This document shows positions 51,943-60,730 of a DNA stretch of 64,000 nt, piece by piece. A program made the position numbers and the translations under genes. The first letter of the stretch is position 1. The number at the start of each line of letters is the position of its first letter. Below the pieces are notes generated by a model. That model was not told the DNA's origin and made no database searches. It saw only the letters and a program-made list of their open reading frames with translations. Origin of the DNA: Phascolarctobacterium sp. (GTDB lineage Bacteria > Bacillota > Negativicutes > Acidaminococcales > Acidaminococcaceae); the NCBI GenBank assembly GCA_003150755.1, contig QAMT01000004.1, positions 310,001 to 374,000 of the forward strand. The letters run 5' to 3'.

Positions 51943-52962
51943 ATGAAACTCATCATTACCGGCGGGGCCGGGTTTATTGGCAGTAATTTTATATATTATG
52001 AATTGGCGCAGCATCCAGAGGATGAATTTATTTGCCTGGATAAGCTGACTTATGCAGGCAATTTAAGCAGCTTGAAGGGGGCGATGGAGCAGCAGAATTT
52101 TAAGTTTGTGCGCGGCGATATTGCTGACCGTGATTTTGTTTACAGCTTGTTTGAAGCAGAAAAGCCTGATGTTGTGGTAAACTTTGCGGCGGAAAGCCAC
52201 GTTGACCGCAGTATTTTAGAGCCGGAGCTGTTTTTAAAAACTAATGTTATCGGTACGGGCGTGTTAATGGATGCTTGCCGCAAGTATGGCATTAAGCGTT
52301 ATCATCAGGTAAGTACGGATGAAGTGTATGGCGATTTGCCGCTGGACAGGCCAGATTTGTTTTTTACGGAAACAACGCCGCTGCATACTTCAAGCCCGTA
52401 TTCTGCCAGCAAGGCGAGTGCGGATTTGCTAGTTTTGGCATATCACAGAACCTATGGTTTGCCGGTGACGATTTCTCGTTGCAGCAACAATTACGGGCCG
52501 TATCATTTCCCGGAAAAGTTGATACCTCTGATGATTATTAACGCCCTGCACGATAAGCCGCTGCCGGTTTATGGCGACGGTGCTAACGTGCGCGATTGGC
52601 TATATGTAGAGGACCATTGCAGCGCGATAGATTTAATAATCCGCCGCGGGCGTGAAGGCGAAGTTTATAACGTTGGCGGGCACAACGAAAAAAGCAATTT
52701 AGACGTTGTGAAAATTATTTTAAAAGCTTTGGGCAAAAGTGAAGATTTGATAACTTTTGTGAAAGACCGTCCTGGTCACGACAGGCGTTATGCGATTGAC
52801 CCAACTAAAATACACAACGAACTGGGCTGGCTGCCGCAGACGAAGTTTGAAAACGGCATAGCTAAAACGATAGAGTGGTATTTAGCTAACAAAGACTGGT
52901 GGCAGGAGATTATCAGCGGCGAGTACCAAAAATATTACGAAAAAATGTACGGCAACAGATAA
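51943..52962 (+). CDS. rfbB: dTDP-glucose 4,6-dehydratase
   Basis: Makes dTDP-4-keto-6-deoxyglucose, the step toward dTDP-rhamnose and related surface sugars. The 339-residue extended SDR protein has GGAGFIGSNF, the catalytic STDEVYGDL and YSASKASADL, and NNYGPYHFPEKLIPL, all family-specific. Other rhamnose genes are not next to it in this window. It directly follows the AT-rich kinase cassette with no terminator between, so it may be read from the cassette promoter. The ribosome binding site (AGGTTAACCT) is moderate. Confidence 0.94.
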   Translation: MKLIITGGAGFIGSNFIYYELAQHPEDEFICLDKLTYAGNLSSLKGAMEQQNFKFVRGDIADRDFVYSLFEAEKPDVVVNFAAESHVDRSILEPELFLKTNVIGTGVLMDACRKYGIKRYHQVSTDEVYGDLPLDRPDLFFTETTPLHTSSPYSASKASADLLVLAYHRTYGLPVTISRCSNNYGPYHFPEKLIPLMIINALHDKPLPVYGDGANVRDWLYVEDHCSAIDLIIRRGREGEVYNVGGHNEKSNLDVVKIILKALGKSEDLITFVKDRPGHDRRYAIDPTKIHNELGWLPQTKFENGIAKTIEWYLANKDWWQEIISGEYQKYYEKMYGNR

Positions 52963-52966
52963 TACA

Positions 52967-53010
52967 AAAGCACTTGCAGCAGGCGTAAGGCCCGGGGCAA
53001 GTGCTTTTTG
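52967..53010 (+). terminator. Intrinsic terminator after rfbB
   Basis: GCACTTGC/GCAAGTGC, with flanking A-T pairs and a 19-base loop, followed by TTTTT. Confidence 0.8.
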
Positions 53011-53019
53011 CATAGTTGG

Positions 53020-53241
53020 TTAATCCCAGCGGTTTAAGATGTCTTTAATGATTTCTTTTTCGCTTTTGCGGCGTTTCTTTTCAAAGTTGCGGTAGTTGTT
53101 GTCGCGGTGGTCGGTAGAGTAGTCCGCGTAGTCAAAATCGTCGTAGTCGCGCTCGTAGCTGCGGTTGTAATCGCCGTGACCGTCGTCAAACAGCAGCGGC
53201 GTAATATCTGGTGCAGCTTGTGTATAGTTATAGCTTAACAT
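53020..53241 (-). CDS. Small Asp/Tyr/Arg-rich protein of unknown function
   Basis: A 73-residue frame. The case for a real gene is a good AAGGAGG site six bases before the ATG at 53241. The middle is repetitive and strongly charged (YDDFDYADYSTDHRDNNYR), then a basic stretch (FEKKRRKSEKEI) and IIKDILNRWD. No signal peptide or membrane segment. It looks natively disordered in the centre. I do not recognise the family. Confidence 0.55.
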   Translation of the reverse strand: MLSYNYTQAAPDITPLLFDDGHGDYNRSYERDYDDFDYADYSTDHRDNNYRNFEKKRRKSEKEIIKDILNRWD

Positions 53242-53315
53242 GGCAGCCTCCTTAAAACTTCTGATACTGATAGTATAACTTTATTTTTGGATTTTGTAAA
53301 ATTCGGCCGGTTTTG

Positions 53316-53324
53316 TGTTATAAT
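53316..53324 (+). promoter_or_regulatory. Extended -10 promoter for the rubredoxin-glutamate synthase-like gene
   Basis: TGTTATAAT lies about 60 bases before the start codon. Confidence 0.5.
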
Positions 53325-53382
53325 AAGGTTGAAGGTTCTTGTAATTATTATTATTTAGGTTTAATTACAGAAAGGAGCAGTT

Positions 53383-54792
53383 ATGGCAAAGTATCAATGC
53401 ACAGTTTGCGGCTACATTTTTGACGAAGCAAAAGAGGGCAGGGCTTTTGCAGAATTGGAGGCTTGCCCGGTTTGCGGCCAGCCGCCGGAAAAATTTGTAA
53501 AGCTGGAGGATGAAGCGCCCGCACCGCAGGCAGAAGCTGCCGCAGAAAAAGAAATGGCAGCGGAAACAGGCCTTGCTTACGACAGCGCTTATTACCGCGT
53601 TGACCCGGGCTGCCGTTATATGGAAGAAATTCACCAGATGGCAGTTACAGGCAAATCCATCATTGGCGCTATGGGCACGCAGATGCCTATGCCCGGCTGG
53701 GATGACGTTTTGATTTTGGGCAACCAGCTTAATCCGCCGCCGCTTAATGACGACGACCATGTAAACACAATGACCATTATCGGCAAAAACGCCAAGCGCC
53801 CGCTGATAATTGCAAGCCCTGTATTTATTACGCACATGTCGTTTGGGGCGCTCTCCAAAGAAACCAAAATTGCTTTGGCACGCGGCAGCGCGATGGCCAA
53901 AACTGCCATGTGCAGCGGCGAAGGCGGCATTTTGCCGGAAGAACGCGCCGAAGCCTACAAATATATTTTTGAGTACATTCCTAATTTATACAGCGTTACG
54001 GCGGAGAACCTTAAAAACGCCGATGCGATTGAAATCAAAATCGGGCAGGGCACCAAACCCGGTATGGGAGGGCATCTGCCGGGCGAAAAGGTTACGCCGG
54101 AGATTGCCGCTATACGCAACAAGCCGCTGGGGCAGGATATTATCAGCCCGTCTAAGTTCCCCAATGTGAATACCAAAGATGATTTAAAGGCGCTTGTTGA
54201 CAAGCTGCGCGAAGAATCGGACGGACGCCCGATAGGCATTAAAATTGCCGCAGGCAAGATTGAAAAGGATTTGGAATACTGCGTATTTGCAGAGCCTGAT
54301 TTTATCACGATTGACGGGCGCGGCGGCGCAACCGGAGCAAGCCCGCAGCTTGTAAGGGATGCTACCAGTGTGCCGACGCTGTATGCCCTGTACCGTGCGC
54401 GTAAATATCTGGACAGCGTTAAATCTGACGCGGCGCTTGTTATTACCGGCGGTTTGCGTGTATCAAGCGATTTTGCCAAAGCTATCGCCATGGGGGCGGA
54501 TGCCGTTGCTATCGGCAGTGCGGCGCTGATTGCAGCAGCCTGCCAGCAGTACCGTATCTGCGGCACGGGCAAATGCCCGGTTGGCATTGCCACGCAGGAT
54601 GAAGAGCTGCGCAAACGCCTGAAGATTGACGCGGCGGCGCAGCGTGTGGCTAACTTTTTAAACTGCTCGCTGAACGAGCTGAAAACCTACGCACGCATTA
54701 CCGGGCACAAAAACCTGCATGATTTGAACACGGGCGATTTGTGTACGATAAACAGGGAAATTTCTGACTATACCAATATTCCGCACGCATAA
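53383..54792 (+). CDS. FMN-binding glutamate synthase-like protein with N-terminal rubredoxin domain
   Basis: A 469-residue fusion. Residues 1 to about 42 are a short rubredoxin (CTVCGYIFDE...CPVCGQPPEKF). The rest is a glutamate synthase large-subunit-type FMN barrel: HMSFGALSKETKIALARGS, GEGGILPEER, KIGQGTKPGMGGHLPG, DGRGGATGASP, and the cluster-type cysteines in CGTGKCPVGIATQ. It lacks the glutaminase domain. Such stand-alone proteins are thought to transfer amino groups or electrons, but the reaction in this version is not established. Monocistronic. Confidence 0.88.
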   Translation: MAKYQCTVCGYIFDEAKEGRAFAELEACPVCGQPPEKFVKLEDEAPAPQAEAAAEKEMAAETGLAYDSAYYRVDPGCRYMEEIHQMAVTGKSIIGAMGTQMPMPGWDDVLILGNQLNPPPLNDDDHVNTMTIIGKNAKRPLIIASPVFITHMSFGALSKETKIALARGSAMAKTAMCSGEGGILPEERAEAYKYIFEYIPNLYSVTAENLKNADAIEIKIGQGTKPGMGGHLPGEKVTPEIAAIRNKPLGQDIISPSKFPNVNTKDDLKALVDKLREESDGRPIGIKIAAGKIEKDLEYCVFAEPDFITIDGRGGATGASPQLVRDATSVPTLYALYRARKYLDSVKSDAALVITGGLRVSSDFAKAIAMGADAVAIGSAALIAAACQQYRICGTGKCPVGIATQDEELRKRLKIDAAAQRVANFLNCSLNELKTYARITGHKNLHDLNTGDLCTINREISDYTNIPHA

Positions 54793-54795
54793 GTT

Positions 54796-54826
54796 AAAAA
54801 ATCCGGCTTTATGCCGGATTTTTTTG
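54796..54826 (+). terminator. Intrinsic terminator after the rubredoxin-glutamate synthase-like gene
   Basis: AAAAAATCCGGC/GCCGGATTTTTT stem with a short loop and T-run. Confidence 0.85.
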
Positions 54827-55016
54827 TGCCTGAGGCTTGCAAAAAACGCTGTTTTACGATATTATAAAGCGTATGCCTTTTTATGTATAAAGTTAAACAT
54901 AATATTTTTAGGTTATGTTTAAAAGCCCCGGACAGTTCAGCAGTAAATTTTGCTGGCGTTTACATTTTTTAGTGGTGACTGCGCGGTCAAAAATACTGGC
55001 GGAGGGGCGGCAGGCA

Positions 55017-55025
55017 TGGTATAAT
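55017..55025 (+). promoter_or_regulatory. Extended -10 promoter for the following two genes
   Basis: TGGTATAAT about 30 bases before the start codon of the unknown gene. Confidence 0.5.
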
Positions 55026-55055
55026 AATTTTATAAATTATTGAAGGAGCATAACG

Positions 55056-55445
55056 ATGCCGCAGTTAATGACAAAAGAAGAAATCCACGAATTCGGCTTG
55101 CAGATTTTAAGCCGTTACCTTGAGGCTAACGCTTACGAAATTGAAATGATGCATCCCAATATGCAGCTGTTTCCGCATATTATAGCCAAAAAGAACGGGC
55201 AGCTGGTGTTTATTATCGCGGCAACGGACGTGTATCCCAATAAGGGCAGCCTGGGCGATAACGAAAAGGCTGCGCTGCTTGAAAACGCTGCAAAATTCAA
55301 CGCGCAGGCAGCTTGTGCCTATCTTGGCATAGCCAATGCCGAAGGCGCAAAAAACAACGACAGGGAGCTTTGCGGCAAGGCATATAAAGATGCAAACTTT
55401 TTAACCGATTTTAGCGGTTTGGAATTTATCTATTTTAAAGACTGA
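55056..55445 (+). CDS. Conserved-looking protein of unknown function
   Basis: A 129-residue protein with no membrane segment. It starts at an ATG with GAAGGAGC nearby. ILSRYLEANAYEIEMMHPN, then HIIAKKNGQLVFIIAATDVYP gives a helix-strand-strand pattern that recalls YraN-like nuclease folds, but the catalytic residues are not obvious. It lies nine bases before the ferredoxin-nitroreductase gene, so the two are probably cotranscribed. Confidence 0.65.
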   Translation: MPQLMTKEEIHEFGLQILSRYLEANAYEIEMMHPNMQLFPHIIAKKNGQLVFIIAATDVYPNKGSLGDNEKAALLENAAKFNAQAACAYLGIANAEGAKNNDRELCGKAYKDANFLTDFSGLEFIYFKD

Positions 55446-55454
55446 GGTGACGGC

Positions 55455-56264
55455 ATGGATCTGATTAAAGTTGATACCGAAAAATGTATTAAATGCGGGC
55501 TGTGCGTGCAGGCGTGCCCGTCGTGTATTTTATCCATGGGCGAAAACGGGCCTGTGTGCGAGTTTGACCGCGGCTGCATGAGCTGCGGGCACTGCGTGGC
55601 AATCTGCCCGAAGGGAGCGCTGGATAACAAATACGCGCCGCTTGAAAAACAGGAGCCAATCCCCATGCCGGTGCTGGACAGCCAGACCGCTTACAACTTT
55701 TTGCGCATGCGCCGCAGCGTGCGCCTGTTTAAGCCGCAGGCGCCTACTGATGAAGATATTACCAAACTTCTGGAGGTTTGCCGTTTTGCACCGACGGCTG
55801 GCAATTCGCAGGGGCTTTATTACATTGTTATCCGCGACAGGGAAACGATTAAAAAGATTGCCGATGCTACCGCTGTATGGATGCAGCAGGAGATTGACGC
55901 AGGCAGCAGCGACAAACGCTATTTTACGACAGTTCTGCGCGCTTATAACGACCGCGGGCAGGATATTATCGCGCGTAATGCGCCGTGCCTTATTTTTGCA
56001 ACGGCCAAGCGCCTTAACCGCACCGGCGTGAGCAACGCTGAACAGTCCTGGGCTTATGCGGAGCTTTACGCACCGACTATCGGCCTTGGCACGACGATTG
56101 CAGGGTTTATTCAGACCTGCGGCATTGCTGCTTACCAGCCGCTGCTGGATTTGGTTGGCGTGCCGCCGAAGTTTAAAATCTGCGGTACTTTGATGGTTGG
56201 CTACCCGAGGGTTAAGTTCCAGCGTTTGGTAGAGCGCCAGCATTTGAAGGTTGAGTTTAAGTAA
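55455..56264 (+). CDS. Nitroreductase with N-terminal 4Fe-4S ferredoxin domain
   Basis: A 269-residue protein. Residues 10 to about 57 hold two classical ferredoxin cysteine sets (CIKCGLCVQACPSC and CMSCGHCVAICP). The rest is an FMN nitroreductase fold, with MRRSVRLF and RFAPTAGNSQGLYYI. Ferredoxin-nitroreductase fusions are common in anaerobes and may reduce nitro compounds or quinone-like substrates with low-potential electrons. Substrate is unknown. GAGGTGA precedes the ATG. Confidence 0.9.
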   Translation: MDLIKVDTEKCIKCGLCVQACPSCILSMGENGPVCEFDRGCMSCGHCVAICPKGALDNKYAPLEKQEPIPMPVLDSQTAYNFLRMRRSVRLFKPQAPTDEDITKLLEVCRFAPTAGNSQGLYYIVIRDRETIKKIADATAVWMQQEIDAGSSDKRYFTTVLRAYNDRGQDIIARNAPCLIFATAKRLNRTGVSNAEQSWAYAELYAPTIGLGTTIAGFIQTCGIAAYQPLLDLVGVPPKFKICGTLMVGYPRVKFQRLVERQHLKVEFK

Positions 56265-56278
56265 ATATTAAAATTTTT

Positions 56279-56313
56279 AACGGTACAGCTTTAGCGGCTG
56301 TGCCGTTTTTTGT
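56279..56313 (+). terminator. Intrinsic terminator after the nitroreductase gene
   Basis: AACGGTACAGC pairs with GCTGTGCCGTT (one G-T pair) and is followed by Ts. Confidence 0.8.
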
Positions 56314-56436
56314 TACTTATGCAACAGTTTTGGTGCTAAAAATAAATAATTTTCCAAATTTACTGTCAATTAAAGGAAATATAAATTTTTTGCAGAAACT
56401 ATAAAGCAATAATGTTATAAACAAGGGGGAATAAGT

Positions 56437-58503
56437 ATGAAAGAGTATACCGGAGATAGGATTCGCAACGTGGCCATTGTGGGTCATGGTGGGGCAGGAA
56501 CAACATCTGTTACGGAAGGCCTGCTGTACCGTTCCGGCGCTATTACCAGAATGGGTAAGGTTGAAGATGGAGCTACCACCACTGATTACGAGCCGGAAGA
56601 AATTAAACGCGGCGTATCCGTAAACGCTACGCTGGCACCGGTAGAATGGCGCGATACTAAAATTAACTTTATTGATACCCCGGGCTTTGCTGATTTTGTA
56701 GCCGAGGTTAAGGGCGCGTTCCGTGCCGTTGACAGTGCGCTTATCGTTGTCTGCGCAACCAGCGGCGTACAGGTTGGCACCGAGCAGTGCTGGAAACTGG
56801 CGGAAGAAGCGCATCTGCCGCGCATAGTATTTGTAAATAAAATGGACCGTGAGAATGCCGATTTTGACAGCATCCTTGATAACCTGCGCGCTAAAATCGG
56901 TAAGCGCGTACTGCCTTTGCAGTTGCCTTTAGGTAAGGAATCCGGCTTCTGCGGCGTTATTGATATTTATAAAATGAAGGCTTACAAAGCCAACGGCAAT
57001 GATTCTATCGAAATGGACATTCCGGAAGAATACATGGAAGCTGCCAAAGAAGCACACGAAAAAATGGTGGAAGCTGCGGTTGAGGCTGACGATGATTGCA
57101 TGATGCGTTATCTGGAAGGCGAAACCATCAGCGATAAAGAGATTATGGACTGCCTCATCAAAGGCATCCGCCAGGCAATTATCTTCCCGGTACTGTGCGG
57201 CAGCGCATATAAAGATATCGGCCTGGGCCGCGTAATGAATGCAATTATTGACTATACCTACCCGGCGATTTTGAACGACTTTGTTGTTACCAACCCGGAA
57301 ACAGGCGAAGAAGAAGTGCGCGACGCCAACGCGCCGATGGCTGCTTTGGTATTTAAAACCACGTCCGACCCGTTTGTTGGCCGCCTGAGCTTCTTCAGGG
57401 TATTCAGCGGCGTTATCAAGAGCGACAGCATGGTTTACAACGCCAGCCGTGATAAGGAAGAACGTTTCGGCACGGTATTTACCATGCGCGGCAAAACGCA
57501 GATTCCGATGAAACAGGTTGTTGCCGGCGATATCGGCGTTACCACCAAATTGCAGTTTACCGCTACCGGCGATACTCTGAGCGATAAAAATTCCCCGGTA
57601 CTGTTTAAACCTATTGCTTTCCCCCTGCCGATGTATACACGCGCTATTTACGCCAAGAAAAAAGGCGAGGAAGAAAAGATTGCTTCGGCGCTTAACCGCC
57701 TGATGGACGAAGACCCGACAATTATCGTTACCAGAAACACCGCTACGAAGGAAACCTTAATCAGCGGCATGGGCGACCAGCACATTGAAATTATCATGGA
57801 GCGCATGAAACGTAAATTCGGCGTAGAAGCCGAGCTGCGCGCACCGATTGTAGAATACCGCGAAACCATCCGCGGCACTGCCACCAATGTTGAAGGCAAG
57901 CATAAAAAACAATCCGGCGGACACGGACAATACGGCCATGTTGTTATTACCATGGAACCGCTGCCGCCCGGAAGCGGATTTGAGTTTGTCGATAAAATTT
58001 TCGGCGGCGCTGTACCTCGCCAGTACATCCCGGCAGTTGAAAAAGGCATGCGCGAATCTATGGAACACGGCGTGCTGGCAGGCTATCCGGTAGTTGATAT
58101 CCGCATTACGCTGACCGACGGTTCTTACCACACCGTAGACTCTTCGGAAATGGCGTTTAAGATTGCGTCCAACATTGCCTTCAAGAAGGCTATGGAAGCT
58201 GCGCGCCCGGTATTGATGGAGCCTGTTTACAACCTTGATGTTTACTGCGCTGAAAGCATGATGGGCGACGTTATCGGCGATTTGAACAGCAAACGCGGCC
58301 GCATTTTGGGCATGCAGAGCCTTGAAGACGGTATGGGCTGCATTAAAGCACAGGTGCCTTATGCAGAAATTACCGAATATGCCGTTGACCTGCGTGCGCT
58401 TACCCAGGGTCTGGGCACCTTTGAAATGAAGTTTGACCATTACGAAGATGTGCCGCAGAAAATGGCAGAAAAAATTATTGCCGAACGCAAGGCACAGCAG
58501 TAA
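56437..58503 (+). CDS. Elongation factor G-like protein (EF-G paralogue) with altered P-loop
   Basis: A 688-residue translational GTPase of the EF-G family, with IDTPGFADFV (G3), NKMDREN (G4), and the C-terminal domains IV and V (HKKQSGGHGQYGHVV and AVDLRALTQG). The expected main fusA would sit with rpsL/rpsG, so this is probably a second EF-G. In the P-loop GHGGAGTTS (16-24) the catalytic lysine of GKT/S is Thr22; the codon is ACA, with no sign of a frameshift. Nucleotide binding or hydrolysis should be changed. GGGGGAA precedes the ATG. Confidence 0.9.
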   Translation: MKEYTGDRIRNVAIVGHGGAGTTSVTEGLLYRSGAITRMGKVEDGATTTDYEPEEIKRGVSVNATLAPVEWRDTKINFIDTPGFADFVAEVKGAFRAVDSALIVVCATSGVQVGTEQCWKLAEEAHLPRIVFVNKMDRENADFDSILDNLRAKIGKRVLPLQLPLGKESGFCGVIDIYKMKAYKANGNDSIEMDIPEEYMEAAKEAHEKMVEAAVEADDDCMMRYLEGETISDKEIMDCLIKGIRQAIIFPVLCGSAYKDIGLGRVMNAIIDYTYPAILNDFVVTNPETGEEEVRDANAPMAALVFKTTSDPFVGRLSFFRVFSGVIKSDSMVYNASRDKEERFGTVFTMRGKTQIPMKQVVAGDIGVTTKLQFTATGDTLSDKNSPVLFKPIAFPLPMYTRAIYAKKKGEEEKIASALNRLMDEDPTIIVTRNTATKETLISGMGDQHIEIIMERMKRKFGVEAELRAPIVEYRETIRGTATNVEGKHKKQSGGHGQYGHVVITMEPLPPGSGFEFVDKIFGGAVPRQYIPAVEKGMRESMEHGVLAGYPVVDIRITLTDGSYHTVDSSEMAFKIASNIAFKKAMEAARPVLMEPVYNLDVYCAESMMGDVIGDLNSKRGRILGMQSLEDGMGCIKAQVPYAEITEYAVDLRALTQGLGTFEMKFDHYEDVPQKMAEKIIAERKAQQ

Positions 58504-58534
58504 ATTAAATAATCCGCAGCTTTAGCTGCACACG

Positions 58535-58563
58535 CGCCGCCGCTAACAACGGCGGCGTTTTTT
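58535..58563 (+). terminator. Intrinsic terminator after the EF-G-like gene
   Basis: Eight-base stem CGCCGCCG/CGGCGGCG followed by TTTTTT. Confidence 0.9.
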
Positions 58564-58623
58564 AACTGTATTAAAGTACAAATAACGCCAAAATTAAACT
58601 GTTAAATATGTTACTTTTTACCT

Positions 58624-58651
58624 TTGCAGTGCGTGCTAAATATGCTATAAT
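58624..58651 (+). promoter_or_regulatory. Promoter for the transketolase gene
   Basis: TTGCAG and TATAAT with a 16-base spacer and an extended -10 (TGCTATAAT). Confidence 0.6.
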
Positions 58652-58690
58652 AATTTTATAATAACGTACAATAATTGGAGGGTTTATTTT

Positions 58691-60676
58691 ATGCAGACGA
58701 TCGACCAGGTTGCAGTAAACACCTTAAGATTTTTATCCGTCGACGAAGTCGAAAAGGCTAAATCCGGCCACCCGGGCTTTCCTTTGGGCACGGCTCCGCT
58801 GATGTATACGGTTTGGGACCGTTTTATGAATTATAATCCCAAGGACCCGAACTGGTTTAACCGTGACAGGTTCATCCTCTCGCCGGGCCACGGCAGCGCG
58901 CTTTATTACGCTATGCTGCATCTGGCTGGCTATGAGGTTTCTATTGAAGATTTGAAAAACTTCCGTCAGTGGGGCAGCATTACCCCGGGCCATCCGGAAT
59001 ACGGCGTAACGCCGGGCGTCGATGCTTCTACCGGGCCGTTGGGCCACGGCTTTGCCATGGGCGTTGGTTTTGCCATTGCCGAAACGATGCTGGCAGCAAA
59101 ATTCAACAAACCCGGCTTTGAAGTTATTAACCACTACACCTACGGCCTGACCAGCGACGGCGACCAGATGGAGGGTGTAGCTTCGGAAGCAGCGTCTTTG
59201 GCTGGTACGCTGGGCCTTGGCAAACTGATTTACCTTTATGACGATAACCACATTACTATCGAAGGCAATACCGATATTGCATTCCGCGAGGATGTGGGCA
59301 AACGTTTTGAAGCTTACGGCTGGCAGGTTCTGCGCGTAGCAAATTCCGAAGACATCGACGCACTGGAAAATGCTATTAAAGAGGCACAGGCCGATACGGA
59401 ACACCCGAGCCTGATTATTGTGCGCACTCATATCGGTTACGGCAGCCCGAAACAGGATAATGCATCCTGCCACGGCGAGCCGCTGGGCGCAGAGGGAGTT
59501 GCCAAAACCAAAGAAGCAGCAGACTGGCCGGTTGGGCAGAGCTTTTATGTGCCGGTAACGGTGCGCAAGCATTTTGACGACAAACTTGCTGCCTGCGCAG
59601 AAAAACAGGCTGCCTGGGAAGCACTGCTTGCTGATTATAAGGTTGTTTACCCGGAACTGGGCAAAGAACTGGAAGAACGTATCAAAGGCGATGTGCTGGT
59701 AAGCCGCAGCGACCTTGAAGCTGTATTCAACGATATTGAAGGCATCTCTACCCGCGAAGCAAGCGGCGAAGTGCTGCAAAAACTTTCGATGCAGTTGCCT
59801 CAGCTTGTTGGCGGCAGCGCCGACCTTGGCCCTTCCAACAAAACTGTTATGAAAACCTGCGGTTATTATTCTAAAGATGACAGAACCGGCAGGAACCTGC
59901 ATTTTGGCGTGCGCGAACACGCTATGGGCAAAGCGCTTAACGGCATTGCCCTGCACGGCGGTTTTATTCCGTTCGGCGGCACGTTTTTGGTATTTGCCGA
60001 CTTTATGCGCCCGGCGCTACGTATGGCTGCACTGATGGGCCTGCGTTCCATCTTTGTATTTACGCACGACAGCATTGCCGTTGGCGAGGACGGCCCGACG
60101 CATCAGCCGGTTGAACACGCTATGAGCCTGCGCATTATTCCTAATTTGTGTGTAATCCGCCCGGCGGATGCTTTGGAAACCGCAATGGCATGGCAGACCG
60201 CCTGCCTGAACGCACACAAACCGACGGCGCTTTTGCTGAGCCGCCAGAAACTGCCGGTGCTGCATAAATACGCCGCAGTTATCCACGAAAACGCCGGTAA
60301 GGGCGCTTATGTGCTGGATGCTGGCAAGGGCGAAGCCAAAGCAGTTATCATCGCTACGGGCAGCGAAGTACACCTGGCGCTGGAAGCACAGGCCAAACTT
60401 GCGGAAGAAGGCATCTGTGTAAGCGTTGTTTCGATGCCGTGCTGGGATGTATTTGAACAGCAGAGCGAAGAATATAAACAGTCCGTACTGCCTGCGGGCC
60501 TGCCGAAGGTTGCCGTTGAAGCCGGCGTAACCCTGGGCTGGAGCCGCTACACCGGCAGCGAGGACAATGTTATCGGCATCAATAAATTCGGTGCTTCCGC
60601 ACCCGGCGGCATAGTAATGAAAGAATACGGGTTTACCGCAGAAAATGTTGCCGCTAAAGTAAAAAGTTTACTGTAA
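58691..60676 (+). CDS. tkt: Transketolase
   Basis: Thiamine-diphosphate enzyme of the pentose phosphate pathway, moving two-carbon units between sugars. The 661-residue protein has KSGHPGFPLGTAP, LSPGHGSALYYA, GPLGHGFAMGVG, the ThDP-binding GDQMEGVASEAA and DDNHITIEGNT, and HDSIAVGEDGPTHQP in the pyrimidine domain. Length is normal for the single-chain form. Its cofactor can be supplied by the thiamine salvage genes just downstream, beyond a terminator. Confidence 0.96.
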   Translation: MQTIDQVAVNTLRFLSVDEVEKAKSGHPGFPLGTAPLMYTVWDRFMNYNPKDPNWFNRDRFILSPGHGSALYYAMLHLAGYEVSIEDLKNFRQWGSITPGHPEYGVTPGVDASTGPLGHGFAMGVGFAIAETMLAAKFNKPGFEVINHYTYGLTSDGDQMEGVASEAASLAGTLGLGKLIYLYDDNHITIEGNTDIAFREDVGKRFEAYGWQVLRVANSEDIDALENAIKEAQADTEHPSLIIVRTHIGYGSPKQDNASCHGEPLGAEGVAKTKEAADWPVGQSFYVPVTVRKHFDDKLAACAEKQAAWEALLADYKVVYPELGKELEERIKGDVLVSRSDLEAVFNDIEGISTREASGEVLQKLSMQLPQLVGGSADLGPSNKTVMKTCGYYSKDDRTGRNLHFGVREHAMGKALNGIALHGGFIPFGGTFLVFADFMRPALRMAALMGLRSIFVFTHDSIAVGEDGPTHQPVEHAMSLRIIPNLCVIRPADALETAMAWQTACLNAHKPTALLLSRQKLPVLHKYAAVIHENAGKGAYVLDAGKGEAKAVIIATGSEVHLALEAQAKLAEEGICVSVVSMPCWDVFEQQSEEYKQSVLPAGLPKVAVEAGVTLGWSRYTGSEDNVIGINKFGASAPGGIVMKEYGFTAENVAAKVKSLL

Positions 60677-60682
60677 AATTTT

Positions 60683-60715
60683 AACGGGCCCGGCTTAAGC
60701 TGAGCCCGTTTTTTA
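60683..60715 (+). terminator. Intrinsic terminator after tkt
   Basis: ACGGGC/GCCCGT stem with an inner hairpin and TTTTTT. Confidence 0.8.
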
Positions 60716-60730
60716 TGTAAAGGAGCTAAC

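Noticed and set aside
58733..59956. 407-codon minus-strand frame opposite transketolase
   Set aside because: Antisense shadow of tkt; no ribosome binding site or motif.
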